Assembly (NCBI RefSeq): GCF_022601715.1
Contig: NZ_JAKVIM010000013.1
Coordinates: forward strand, 1-64,000
Length of the DNA stretch: 64,000 bases
Source of the DNA: Acinetobacter zhairuonensis
GTDB taxonomy: Bacteria; Pseudomonadota; Gammaproteobacteria; Pseudomonadales; Moraxellaceae
Reading direction: 5' to 3'
Part shown: positions 29,609 through 38,820 of the stretch, piece by piece
Numbering within the stretch: the stretch's first letter is position 1
Layout of the letters: the number at the start of each line of letters is the position of its first letter
Program-made: the position numbers and the translations under genes
The notes under the pieces: model-generated
What the model was told of the DNA's origin: nothing
Databases searched by the model: none
Seen by the model: only the letters and a program-made list of their open reading frames with translations

Positions 29609-30862
29609 TTAACTGTTGGGTTCTTCTTCTAACGTTTTTTGTGCTTCATTCACTAGACTCATAAAGTCTTTCAAGACCTCATCATCAGCAGCATAGCCCT
29701 GTTTTTCCCATACATTTTGGAACAGCTGCACAGGTGTCGGTGGTTCAAGCTGTAGGGTGTGCGTATTCGAGGCATCTTGTTCCGAAGACAAATATTGGCG
29801 TGAGATGCGGACCAGACGATAGCGATTTTCAGGCAATGCCTGTTCAAATTGCTGCCGCAAATTGGGTGGTGGAGGGGTCAAACTATAGTATTCAATATCG
29901 ACGTATTCGCGTTGGTCAATATTTTCGATTTCACCCGTCGCTAAACCTTGCAGTTGTTGCAAGACTTCATGCATTTCACCACGAATGCGATGCAAGGCAA
30001 TACTGCGTGGAATCGCTAACACCTCCATTTTCAGGCAATCTGAGGCTTCTAAATTCGGGTCAATCTGAATCTCTAAAACTTGGTGTTTGTAATTCACTTC
30101 ACTAAAGGACAGCGGAATTGGCGAACCACTATAACGGATATGCTCTTGTCCAACTTTTTGCGGTTTATGCAAATGCCCTAAAGCTACATAGTCAATCACC
30201 TCATCAAACAGTGCGGTCGATAGTGCTTCTTCATTGCCAATAATAATTGGGCGTTCCGAGTCGGAAGTTTCAGCACCTTGCATATGCGCATGCGACATCA
30301 GAATCAGGGCTTGATCATCACTTTTACGTCGTTTAGCTTCGGTAATCAGTTGTTGGTGTAAGTGCGCAATGGCATTTTTGCTGTCACTGGTTTGTTCATT
30401 AATACCTGTGATTTCGGCAGGACGTAAAAATGGCAGGCTTAGGCACCACGCCACAATCTGCTGTTGCTCATCATGAATTGGAATCAGCAGGCGATTGAGA
30501 TCCAGTTGACCCTCGGTATTTTTATGAATGACCCCGACGGCTTTGGCATTGTATTTGGAGAGTAGCGGTTCCACCTGCTCAATGCGATAACCAGAGTCAT
30601 GGTTGCCCGCAATCATGAGGGTTTGCATGTGTGGTGCGACTGCATGAGCATCTGCCAAGAATTGATACAGTTGCTTTTGCGCACTGGATGCAGGATTGAT
30701 CACATCGAAAATATCGCCTGCAATGAGCAAGGCATGTGGTTGTTTGAGTTTGATTTGTTCGATCAGCCACGCTAAAAATTGTTCATGTTCATACTGGCGG
30801 GAATGATTATAAAAAAACTGCCCCAAATGCCAGTCCGAAGTATGAAAAAAGCGTACAGTCAT
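29609..30862 (-). CDS. sbcD: Exonuclease subunit SbcD
   Basis: A 417-residue Mre11-like nuclease. Metallophosphoesterase motifs are HTSDWHLGQ near residue 7, LLIAGDIFDVINP near 45, LMIAGNHDSGYR near 81, MSHAHMQGAE near 190, and VALGHLHKPQKV near 225. A C-terminal capping domain contacts SbcC. With SbcC it cuts DNA hairpins and protein-blocked ends. It is the first gene of sbcDC. No strong ribosome site precedes the ATG. Confidence 0.94.
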   Translation of the reverse strand: MTVRFFHTSDWHLGQFFYNHSRQYEHEQFLAWLIEQIKLKQPHALLIAGDIFDVINPASSAQKQLYQFLADAHAVAPHMQTLMIAGNHDSGYRIEQVEPLLSKYNAKAVGVIHKNTEGQLDLNRLLIPIHDEQQQIVAWCLSLPFLRPAEITGINEQTSDSKNAIAHLHQQLITEAKRRKSDDQALILMSHAHMQGAETSDSERPIIIGNEEALSTALFDEVIDYVALGHLHKPQKVGQEHIRYSGSPIPLSFSEVNYKHQVLEIQIDPNLEASDCLKMEVLAIPRSIALHRIRGEMHEVLQQLQGLATGEIENIDQREYVDIEYYSLTPPPPNLRQQFEQALPENRYRLVRISRQYLSSEQDASNTHTLQLEPPTPVQLFQNVWEKQGYAADDEVLKDFMSLVNEAQKTLEEEPNS

Positions 30863-30968
30863 GTGATCTCTAGGAATAAAAATGCCGTGTATAACTTAGC
30901 ATATTTTCCCTAGTTAAAAACGGTGGAGATGTCGAATGCGACAGCTAAAGGCGCAAGAGTATCAGCGC

Positions 30969-31346
30969 TTAGGCTGCATTGGGATCAAGTTGTACCAAGC
31001 CAAAAGTATTGTGATCGGGATCAATGAAATAACCTTGCCAGCATTTATTCGGAATGGCAAATTTGGGCATGGCTTCTTGTCCACCCAGTGCCAAAATTTT
31101 TGCAGCAGTTGTATCAAAATCTTCAACTTGAATGGAACAGGTAAAGGCATTGGTGCCGCAATGGGTCGGTGGAACATCTACAGGGCGTTTTAATAAACCA
31201 CCATGCAGGTTGGCAGTATCAATTTGGTAATATTCAATCGGAAGTCCCTCTACTTTGGTAAATTTCCAGCCAAATACAGCTTGGTAAAATTGTACATCCC
31301 GTTTAGGGTTAGAGGATTGAATTTCAAAGTAAACCAATGGCTGCAT
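30969..31346 (-). CDS. VOC-family (glyoxalase/bleomycin resistance-like) protein
   Basis: A 125-residue vicinal-oxygen-chelate protein. Motifs are QPLVYFEIQSSNPKRDVQFYQAVFGWKF at the N-terminus, a paired second half SIQVEDFDTTAAKILALGGQ near 73, and GYFIDPDHNTFGLVQLDP at the end. Closest in form to small VOC proteins of unknown substrate. ATG 31346 was chosen over an open upstream frame because AGGAA lies eight bases before it. A minus-strand hairpin with a T tract upstream of it (31383-31420) probably insulates it from a putative small RNA. Confidence 0.78.
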   Translation of the reverse strand: MQPLVYFEIQSSNPKRDVQFYQAVFGWKFTKVEGLPIEYYQIDTANLHGGLLKRPVDVPPTHCGTNAFTCSIQVEDFDTTAAKILALGGQEAMPKFAIPNKCWQGYFIDPDHNTFGLVQLDPNAA

Positions 31347-31382
31347 ACGTTTTATTCCTATTTTTATTGTTCTGAAAAATAA

Positions 31383-31560
31383 AGACCGACGATTCGAGTG
31401 ATGATGAAATCGTCGGTCAAAAAACGCTGGAACTCTCAAACTTTTAAGCTGCTGTTTTAAAAGTTTGACGTTCACGCTAAGCTTGTTGCTTTTGGTCGAA
31501 GGTCGCCGAAAATATTGTGGATGCCGATACAAATTAACGGTTTCGAACCTTGTACTCTTA
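31383..31560 (-). ncRNA. Putative small RNA with intrinsic terminator
   Basis: The 307-base gap holds two strong perfect hairpins on the minus strand and no plausible ORF. One has arms CAAACTTTTAA/TTAAAAGTTTG (31438-31466). The other has arms GACCGACGATT/AATCGTCGGTC (31384-31419), followed on the minus strand by TTTATTTTT. The second looks like an intrinsic terminator with no protein gene before it, so an RNA starting around 31560 on the minus strand is the simplest explanation. The 5' end is uncertain and no known family is recognised. Confidence 0.4.
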
Positions 31561-31653
31561 ATAACGCCAGTAAGTTTGAATTGGTTGACAAGAAAATTAA
31601 AAAAAAGCGAAATTTTTTTTATAATAGGATTTTGCCCTTATTGAGCTGTATTC

Positions 31654-32100
31654 ATGCTACCACTCCGTCGATATTTCATCTGGTTTTTTGTGCTGTGCTT
31701 TTTGTTCACATGTATTTGTGGCGTACTGGCAGCACTCTTGCCACGCGGGGTGGGAGGTATACTCACCGCAGTGCCTTATTTGGTGGCGATGATTTGGGTT
31801 CTATTTAAATTTCTCAAACAGCAAAAACGGGCACCGACACAGACCGAGCGTAAACGTTTCACTTTAGGATTCAGTCTGATCTTCTGGGGCTACAATTTGC
31901 TGGGTCTATTGGGTGGAATTTATTTCTTCTCACGTAGCAATCCAACGATTTGGCAAGACTTGCTGTTATATCTGCAAAACCCACAATTTATGGCGGTGGT
32001 GCTGATTATGTTTTTGTTAATTGCCATTCCACTTTATTTGCTCACCTATTGGTTTTACGGGGCTCAGGCACAGCGCATGGCCAGCAAAATGTTTGGTTAA
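31654..32100 (+). CDS. Small four-helix membrane protein (ABZJ_00895-like)
   Basis: A 148-residue inner-membrane protein with four hydrophobic segments, near residues 7-29, 33-52, 70-90 and 112-134. The cytoplasmic loop KFLKQQKRAPTQTERKRFTLG lies between the second and third. The layout resembles the Acinetobacter family called ABZJ_00895, whose function is unknown; this match is from memory and moderate. A TATAAT sits at 31620-31625 but without a well-spaced -35. It is followed by an unrelated epimerase gene. Confidence 0.6.
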   Translation: MLPLRRYFIWFFVLCFLFTCICGVLAALLPRGVGGILTAVPYLVAMIWVLFKFLKQQKRAPTQTERKRFTLGFSLIFWGYNLLGLLGGIYFFSRSNPTIWQDLLLYLQNPQFMAVVLIMFLLIAIPLYLLTYWFYGAQAQRMASKMFG

Positions 32101-32167
32101 TGTGCATAGGCTTGTATTTAAGCGCTTTCTCATTTATAGATAAATGATCTAGCCAAGAGATTGTTTT

Positions 32168-33064
32168 ATGTACAAGCCTGTGGTGTTGATTACGGGAGCT
32201 TCTGGATTTATTGGTTCCCATTTGTTGCCTTATTTACTGGCGCGAGACTATCAGGTGATAGGTGTCTCGCGGAAAGCACAACCCCGAACCCATCCCAACT
32301 TAAGCTGGGTTCAGCAATTTGACGAACTACAACTACAATCCATTGATTATGTGATTAATCTTGCGGGTGAAAGTATTGCACAGGGGCGATGGACTGCGCA
32401 GCGTAAACAAAAGCTGATTCAAAGTCGCGTGAGAACGACCCAAGCCCTTTATCAATTTTTACAGCGCAGACAAATTTTTCCGAAATGTATTTTGTCGGGT
32501 TCGGCTGTGGGTTATTACGGGATTGATTCTGCCGAGCAATGGCAGCAAGTCTGTACGGAAGAATCTCACGGACAAGCGATTTTTATGTCACAACTCTGTC
32601 AAGAATGGGAACAGGCAGCTCGGGCGGATACGGCGCAACACACCAAGATTATGCGCCTCGGTGTGGTGTTTGGGCATGGTGGTGGCATATTACCGCAAAT
32701 GCTGTTTCCGATTAAATGGAATCTAGTTCGTCGCATTGGTCATGGTCGGCAGCCTGTGGTTTGGGTGCACATTCAGGATGTGCTGCGGGCGATGGAGTTC
32801 ATTTTGACCCAAGACACCGAACAGCAAGTCTTTAATGTCGTGGCACCTGAAAAAGTCACGCAATCTCAATTTGCTTATATTGCGGCTCAAAGTTTAAAGC
32901 GACATCCGATACTGAATATGCCTGCTTGGGTATTTAAGACACTTTTGGGGGAGCAGTCACAGCTGATTTTGAATGGTCAGTTTGTGCAGCCTCAAGCGCT
33001 AAAGCAGGCAGGCTTTGAGTTCAAGTTTCCAACTTTGAAGGAAGCCTTGAACGATCTGGTTTAA
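32168..33064 (+). CDS. TIGR01777-family NAD-dependent epimerase
   Basis: A 298-residue extended short-chain dehydrogenase of the YfcH/TIGR01777 type. Seen are the nucleotide-binding GASGFIGSHLLPYLLARDYQV near residue 9, INLAGESIAQGRWT near 64, SGSAVGYYGI near 110, CQEWEQAA near 143, RLGVVFGHGGGILPQM near 163 and a C-terminal FNGQFVQP-like/FPTLKEALNDL region. The biological substrate is not known. It is convergent with thiO, with only 17 bases between the stops. Confidence 0.85.
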   Translation: MYKPVVLITGASGFIGSHLLPYLLARDYQVIGVSRKAQPRTHPNLSWVQQFDELQLQSIDYVINLAGESIAQGRWTAQRKQKLIQSRVRTTQALYQFLQRRQIFPKCILSGSAVGYYGIDSAEQWQQVCTEESHGQAIFMSQLCQEWEQAARADTAQHTKIMRLGVVFGHGGGILPQMLFPIKWNLVRRIGHGRQPVVWVHIQDVLRAMEFILTQDTEQQVFNVVAPEKVTQSQFAYIAAQSLKRHPILNMPAWVFKTLLGEQSQLILNGQFVQPQALKQAGFEFKFPTLKEALNDLV

Positions 33065-33081
33065 TGTGATGCGGATGGGAT

Positions 33082-34200
33082 TTATCTAGCGAGAATTTCA
33101 GGCTTGAGTAATTGTGCAGGGCTGTAAGCCGTCGCATTGACCGTAGTCGCTTGTTTCAGCATCAGTTGCCGTAACAATTGTGCTGATGCAGGTCCCATAC
33201 ATAAACCATTTCTAAAATGCCCGAGATTGAGCCAGACATTCTCGAGATGCGGTAGCTGACCAATATAAGGAATACCTTCAGGTGAGCTTGGGCGTAAGCC
33301 TGCCCATTGCTGCACCACAGGGAACTGGGCGAGTTCAGGCACCATTTCATATGCAGCTTCTAAAATAGTCTGCTGAATTTGATCAGACGTGTCAGCATTG
33401 AACCCACACTCTTGCATGCTGGAACCACAGACAATATGTCCATCCTTGCGAGGAATCAGATACATCACCTGATTCATACACATGGTCGGTAACCAGTGTG
33501 CAGGGGCTTTAATCAATGCCATTTGTCCTTGGACTGGACGCACAGGAAGTTCTAAACCCAGTTGCTCTGACCATAAACCTGACCACGCACCAGTGGTTAG
33601 CACAAATTGATCGGCATAGACTTTTTGTCCAGCTTCAGTTTCCACATATTGCACTTGGTCATGTTGAAGATGAAATTTTTGAATCGGGGTTTGATCGAAA
33701 AATTGTACCTTCGGATGCTGTTGCAAATACTGGCGAATGGACTGGAGTAGGCGAGGATTACGCACATTGGCAATTTCAGGGAAATAAATCGCATGCTGAA
33801 ATTGCTCGGCAAGATGAGGATTGACTTGATCTAATTGTTCACGCTGCAAGTATTCACAATGCTGCATCGGTTCTTGAAACTGGTTTTTATAATTTAAACC
33901 AACTTCAAAATCTGCCTCATCTAAAATCAGCATACCTGTTTCGTGAATCTGAAAATCAATGCCTGTGACAGGCTGTAATTTTTCATTCCAAGTCTGATAC
34001 AGGGCTTTGCCGTACTTTGCCAATTGATTGACTGCACGTGGATAGCGCCACGGATACATCGGGGAAAGAATACCGCCACCAGCCCAAGAGGCCTGACCTG
34101 CATAAGTCTGGTTATAAATACTGACCTGACAGCCTTGTTCAGCCAGTTCTAAAGCCGACAATAGACCACTAATGCCCGCACCAATAATGACGATATTCAT
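33082..34200 (-). CDS. thiO: Glycine oxidase ThiO-like FAD-dependent oxidoreductase
   Basis: A 372-residue DAO-family flavoenzyme. The FAD motif is IVIIGAGISGLLSALELAEQG at the N-terminus, followed by AGQASWAGGGILSPMYPWRYP near 34-54, which is typical of ThiO. Further motifs are VLTTGAWSG near 200, GHIVCGSSMQECGF near 253 and GLRPSSPEGIPYIG near 305. ThiO oxidises glycine to dehydroglycine for the thiazole of thiamine. Other thi genes are not adjacent, so a different amine substrate remains possible. It follows hemB by 16 bases and is likely co-transcribed. Confidence 0.8.
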   Translation of the reverse strand: MNIVIIGAGISGLLSALELAEQGCQVSIYNQTYAGQASWAGGGILSPMYPWRYPRAVNQLAKYGKALYQTWNEKLQPVTGIDFQIHETGMLILDEADFEVGLNYKNQFQEPMQHCEYLQREQLDQVNPHLAEQFQHAIYFPEIANVRNPRLLQSIRQYLQQHPKVQFFDQTPIQKFHLQHDQVQYVETEAGQKVYADQFVLTTGAWSGLWSEQLGLELPVRPVQGQMALIKAPAHWLPTMCMNQVMYLIPRKDGHIVCGSSMQECGFNADTSDQIQQTILEAAYEMVPELAQFPVVQQWAGLRPSSPEGIPYIGQLPHLENVWLNLGHFRNGLCMGPASAQLLRQLMLKQATTVNATAYSPAQLLKPEILAR

Positions 34201-34216
34201 AAGGATTTGATGTTAT

Positions 34217-35281
<1,065 letters not shown>

Positions 35282-35338
35282 CTATTTTAGGGGCAAAATG
35301 CGGTCGTTTTTTCAAAATTTAAGGTGTTTGAGCAATTT

Positions 35339-35836
35339 ATGAGCGATATGGAAAAGAAATGGACAGGGGGTATTCATTTGGGCTCGAAAGTCGATATTGA
35401 TGTGGTCCTACAGCAATTGTGTCATGCCTTTAATAGTTCGCCATTTTTCTCCCATAATGGTATGACGATGCGTGTGGTCGATCAGCAAATTGAAGGCTAT
35501 ATCGAGATGCAGCCTTATTTGATTGGTAATGTTGCTTTTCAAATTTTGCATGGCGGTGTTGCCGCAACCATTCTCGATAGCGTAGGCGGTATTGTAGCGA
35601 TGGGCGAGTTGTATAAACGCGCTGAACCTGAGCAATTGCCCGATACCATTAAAAAGGTGACACGCTTGGCGACGGTGGATATGCGGGTTGATTATTTAGC
35701 CCCTGGGCGTGGCAAGTTCTTTATAGCCCGTGCGGAAACCTTACGTTTAGGGCGTAAAGGCTGCACTATGCGTATGACTTTGGTAAACGATGAAGATAAA
35801 GCCATTGCGACTGCAATAGCATCTTATGCGTTCTAA
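35339..35836 (+). CDS. Hotdog-fold thioesterase (PaaI/YigI-like)
   Basis: A roughly 165-residue hotdog protein. The long helix with the catalytic region is FQILHGGVAATILDSVGGIVAMGEL near residues 62-86 (HGG motif), and VDMRVDYLAPGRGKFFIARAETLRLGRKGCTMRMTLV follows. Family members hydrolyse acyl-CoA thioesters; the chain is not known. GTG 35324 is an alternative start with AAGG overlapping it, and no ribosome site is well placed for ATG 35339. It is divergent from hemB. Confidence 0.75.
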   Translation: MSDMEKKWTGGIHLGSKVDIDVVLQQLCHAFNSSPFFSHNGMTMRVVDQQIEGYIEMQPYLIGNVAFQILHGGVAATILDSVGGIVAMGELYKRAEPEQLPDTIKKVTRLATVDMRVDYLAPGRGKFFIARAETLRLGRKGCTMRMTLVNDEDKAIATAIASYAF

Positions 35837-36111
35837 AGTAGTTGAAAAGTAAATTATTTTGTTTGAACATTTCTCCCAAGTTAAGATTTAAGTTGCCAAG
35901 AGAATGGCAGCTTGAATCAATTAATAAACCGATAAGTCTAAAAAATCATTTCTCAAATGATGAGTTTTTTATTTAAAATTCCTAGCCAAATTTATATTAA
36001 ACAAATGACTTTCTCATCGACACGAATCTTCAGTTTTTAAAAATAAGCAAAAAAACTGTTTGAGTTGTGGATTTTGTGGTGACCAAGTCTGTCTGGCTGA
36101 AGGAAAAAACG
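35837..36111. other. Gap upstream of the efflux operon
   Basis: This is a 275-base AT-rich stretch between the thioesterase gene and emrA. I see no gene, no adjacent regulator and no confident promoter. It presumably carries the emrAB promoter. Confidence 0.35.
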
Positions 36112-37245
36112 ATGACAGAAGCTTCAACTCATTCACCACAATCAAATGCCGCGAATATGCAAGCCAAGCGTAAAAAGTCCTTTGCTATATTTGGTGCAAT
36201 ACTGGCAATTGTTGCTGTGGGTTATGCAATTTGGGCACTGTTTTTAAATCATTATGTCAGTACGGATAATGCTTACGTTGGCGCTGAAACAGCCTCTATT
36301 ACGTCTATGGTGAATGGGCAGGTACAGCAAGTCTTGGTCAAAGATACCCAACAGGTGAAACAAGGCGATGTACTGGTTCAAATTGATGATCGTGATGCCA
36401 AGATTGCCGTTGCTGCTGCTCAGGCAGAACTGACCAAAGCCAAACGCCAATACAAGCAGACCCGTGCCAACAGCAATGCCTTAAATTCTCAGGTTTTTGT
36501 CAGTGATGATGGCATTCATAGTGCTGAAGCGCAGGTACAAAAAGCGCAGGTGGATTTAGGCAAAGCAGAAAAAGAATTGCTGCGTCGTCAGCAACTCAGT
36601 GCATCGGGTGCGATTTCCAAAGAAGAATTAAGCTCAGCGAAAATTGCAGTAGCAAATGCACAGGCAAGCCTATCGGTTTCCAAAGCAGCATTGGCACAGG
36701 CAAAATCGAGTCAGAAAGCAGCGCAAAGCACTTTGGCTGCGAATGATGCCTTAATTTTAGATAGCGATGAAAATTCAACGCCCGATGTGCTGATTGCTGA
36801 AACCAAATTAAAACAAGCCCTACTGGATTTAGAACGTACTCAGATTAAAGCACCGCTGGATGGTGTTGTGGCACGCCGTAATATTCAGGTGGGACAGCGG
36901 GTTGCACCTGGAACAGTGATGATGATGGTGGTTCCTGTTTCACAACTGTATGTAGATGCCAACTTTAAAGAAAGCCAATTGGAAAAAGTCCGTGAAGGAC
37001 AAAAAGTGAGTTTAGTTTCTGATCTGTATGGCGATGCAGTGGAATTTCACGGGACTGTTCAAGGATTTTCTGGTGGTACAGGTTCCGCCTTTGCCTTGAT
37101 TCCAGCACAAAATGCCACAGGGAACTGGATTAAAGTGGTTCAGCGTTTGCCTGTTCGTATTGCTTTAGATCCAAAAGAATTGGCGCAACATCCTCTGCGT
37201 GTGGGACTGTCTATGGAAGCCAAAATCGACTTACGTTCGAAGTAA
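36112..37245 (+). CDS. emrA: EmrA-like HlyD-family membrane fusion protein
   Basis: A 377-residue periplasmic adaptor. One N-terminal transmembrane helix lies near residues 24-45 (FAIFGAILAIVAVGYAIWALFL), then the family start HYVSTDNAYVGAETASIT. A lipoyl half-motif VKQGDVLVQIDDRDAKIAVAAAQAEL precedes a long coiled-coil hairpin (about 90-200). The second lipoyl half is RTQIKAPLDGVVARRNIQVGQRVAPG near 250. It links an inner-membrane MFS pump to an outer-membrane channel. AAGGA lies seven bases before ATG 36112. Six bases separate it from emrB. Confidence 0.85.
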   Translation: MTEASTHSPQSNAANMQAKRKKSFAIFGAILAIVAVGYAIWALFLNHYVSTDNAYVGAETASITSMVNGQVQQVLVKDTQQVKQGDVLVQIDDRDAKIAVAAAQAELTKAKRQYKQTRANSNALNSQVFVSDDGIHSAEAQVQKAQVDLGKAEKELLRRQQLSASGAISKEELSSAKIAVANAQASLSVSKAALAQAKSSQKAAQSTLAANDALILDSDENSTPDVLIAETKLKQALLDLERTQIKAPLDGVVARRNIQVGQRVAPGTVMMMVVPVSQLYVDANFKESQLEKVREGQKVSLVSDLYGDAVEFHGTVQGFSGGTGSAFALIPAQNATGNWIKVVQRLPVRIALDPKELAQHPLRVGLSMEAKIDLRSK

Positions 37246-37251
37246 TTTGCC

Positions 37252-38775
37252 ATGAACCAGTATCGTCCTTTTGGAGATTTACAAGGCGGTCGCTTGATGC
37301 TGGCTGCTTTTGTACTGGCATTGGCAAACTTTATGGTGGTGCTGGACATGACCATTGCCAATGTTTCGGTTCCGCATATTACGGGAGGCTTGGCAGTTTC
37401 AAGCTCTCAAGGCACATGGGTGATTACTTCATATGCCGTAGCAGAAGCGATTTGTGTGCCATTAACGGGTTGGTTGGCTGGGCGCTTTGGTGCAGTTCGA
37501 TTGTTCGTAATCAGTCTGATTGGTTTTACCACCTTTTCCGTATTGTGTGGGCTTTCGACAAGTTTAGAAATGTTGGTATTTTGTCGTATTGGTCAGGGCT
37601 TGTTTGGTGGTCCAATCATGCCACTGAGCCAAACCTTGTTGATGCGGATTTTCCCGCCTGAAAAGCAATCCCAAGCCATGGGTATGTGGGCAATGACCAC
37701 GGTGGTTGGTCCAATCTTAGGTCCAATCTTAGGTGGTTCGATTAGTGATAACTGGTCTTGGCACTGGATTTTCTTTATCAATATTCCGGTCGGAATCATT
37801 TGCGCTATGGCGGCGATGCGCTTATTAAAGCCAGCTGAAACCGATAAATTCCGTTTGCCGATTGATACGGTGGGACTGACTTTACTGATTGTTTGGATTG
37901 GTGCTTTACAGCTCATGCTGGATTTGGGGCATGAGAATGACTGGTTTAGCAGCGGCTTTATCTGCCTGCTCGCGGTGATTACGGTCATTGGCTTAATTGC
38001 CTTTATTATCTGGGAACTCACCGAACAGCATCCAATTGTAAATATTGCTATTTTCCGTTATCGCGGCTTTACCATTTCGGTCTTGTCACTGGCGTTTGCC
38101 TTTGGCGGGTTCTTTGCCAGTATTGTGTTAATTCCACAATGGGTGCAGGTGAATTTAGGCTATACCGCAACGTGGGCGGGTTATCTGACTGCGACCATGG
38201 GCTTCGGTAGTTTGACCATGTCTCCAATTGTTGCACGATTGGCGACTAAATATGACCAGCGCGCGTTAGCCAGCTTCGGGTTAATGTTGATGGGCATTGT
38301 GACGCTTATGCGCGCCTTTTGGGTCACTGATGCCGACTTTATGACTTTGGCAATGCCACAAATGCTGCAAGGTTTTGCCGTACCATTTTTCTTTATTCCC
38401 TTATCCAATATTGCGCTGGGTTCGGTGTTAATCACTGAAATGGCATCTGCGGCAGGCTTAATGAATTTCTTAAGAACCATGGCTGGCGCGATCGGTGCAT
38501 CCATTGCGGTGACCATTTGGGATGACCATGCCAAAGTGGCTCGTACTGAAATGGTGTCGAGTTTAAATCCGACCGAAGTACAAAATACTTTGCTGCAAAA
38601 CGGCATGAGCAATGAAACAACATTAGGCGTGATTTCAAACTTGGTGGATAAAGAAGCCATGACCATGTCAGTTGATCACGTGTTTTTGATTTTAACTTTG
38701 GTCTTTGTGGTGGCAAGTTTAATCATTTGGCTTGCACCAAAACCGAAAACCAAAGTGACGGGACCAAGTCATTAA
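37252..38775 (+). CDS. emrB: EmrB-like DHA2-family MFS drug efflux pump
   Basis: A 507-residue, 14-helix MFS transporter of the DHA2 family. It shows FMVVLDMTIANVSVPHI near residue 24 (the D1 motif), GWLAGRFGAVRLF near 73 (motif A), RIGQGLFGGPIMPLSQTLLM near 113, and MGMWAMTTVVGPILGPILGG near 143 (antiporter motif C). It expels hydrophobic toxins with proton antiport through EmrA and an outer-membrane factor encoded elsewhere. The substrate is not predictable. Second gene of emrAB. Confidence 0.87.
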   Translation: MNQYRPFGDLQGGRLMLAAFVLALANFMVVLDMTIANVSVPHITGGLAVSSSQGTWVITSYAVAEAICVPLTGWLAGRFGAVRLFVISLIGFTTFSVLCGLSTSLEMLVFCRIGQGLFGGPIMPLSQTLLMRIFPPEKQSQAMGMWAMTTVVGPILGPILGGSISDNWSWHWIFFINIPVGIICAMAAMRLLKPAETDKFRLPIDTVGLTLLIVWIGALQLMLDLGHENDWFSSGFICLLAVITVIGLIAFIIWELTEQHPIVNIAIFRYRGFTISVLSLAFAFGGFFASIVLIPQWVQVNLGYTATWAGYLTATMGFGSLTMSPIVARLATKYDQRALASFGLMLMGIVTLMRAFWVTDADFMTLAMPQMLQGFAVPFFFIPLSNIALGSVLITEMASAAGLMNFLRTMAGAIGASIAVTIWDDHAKVARTEMVSSLNPTEVQNTLLQNGMSNETTLGVISNLVDKEAMTMSVDHVFLILTLVFVVASLIIWLAPKPKTKVTGPSH

Positions 38776-38786
38776 TTTAAGCATGA

Positions 38787-38812
38787 GCACCACAAGCAAC
38801 ATTTTGTGGTGC
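38787..38812. terminator. Hairpin between convergent emrB and glpK
   Basis: GCACCACAA pairs perfectly with TTGTGGTGC over an eight-base loop, 12 bases after the emrB stop. There is no strong T tract, so termination efficiency is uncertain. Confidence 0.5.
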
Positions 38813-38820
38813 TTACTCAC

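Noticed and set aside
26344..29612. Many plus-strand ORFs opposite sbcC
   Set aside because: They are shadows produced by the CAA/CAG-rich coding strand (TTG/CTG on the plus strand), giving Leu- and Cys-rich peptides with no ribosome sites or domains.
31585..31625. A sigma-70 promoter TTGACA plus TATAAT upstream of the small membrane protein gene
   Set aside because: The two boxes are perfect or nearly so, but the spacing is 29 bp, far from the required 16-18.
31515..31808. Plus-strand ORF overlapping the small membrane protein gene
   Set aside because: It lies in another frame, has no ribosome site and its product has no membrane or domain features. The 31654 frame codes a clear four-helix protein.
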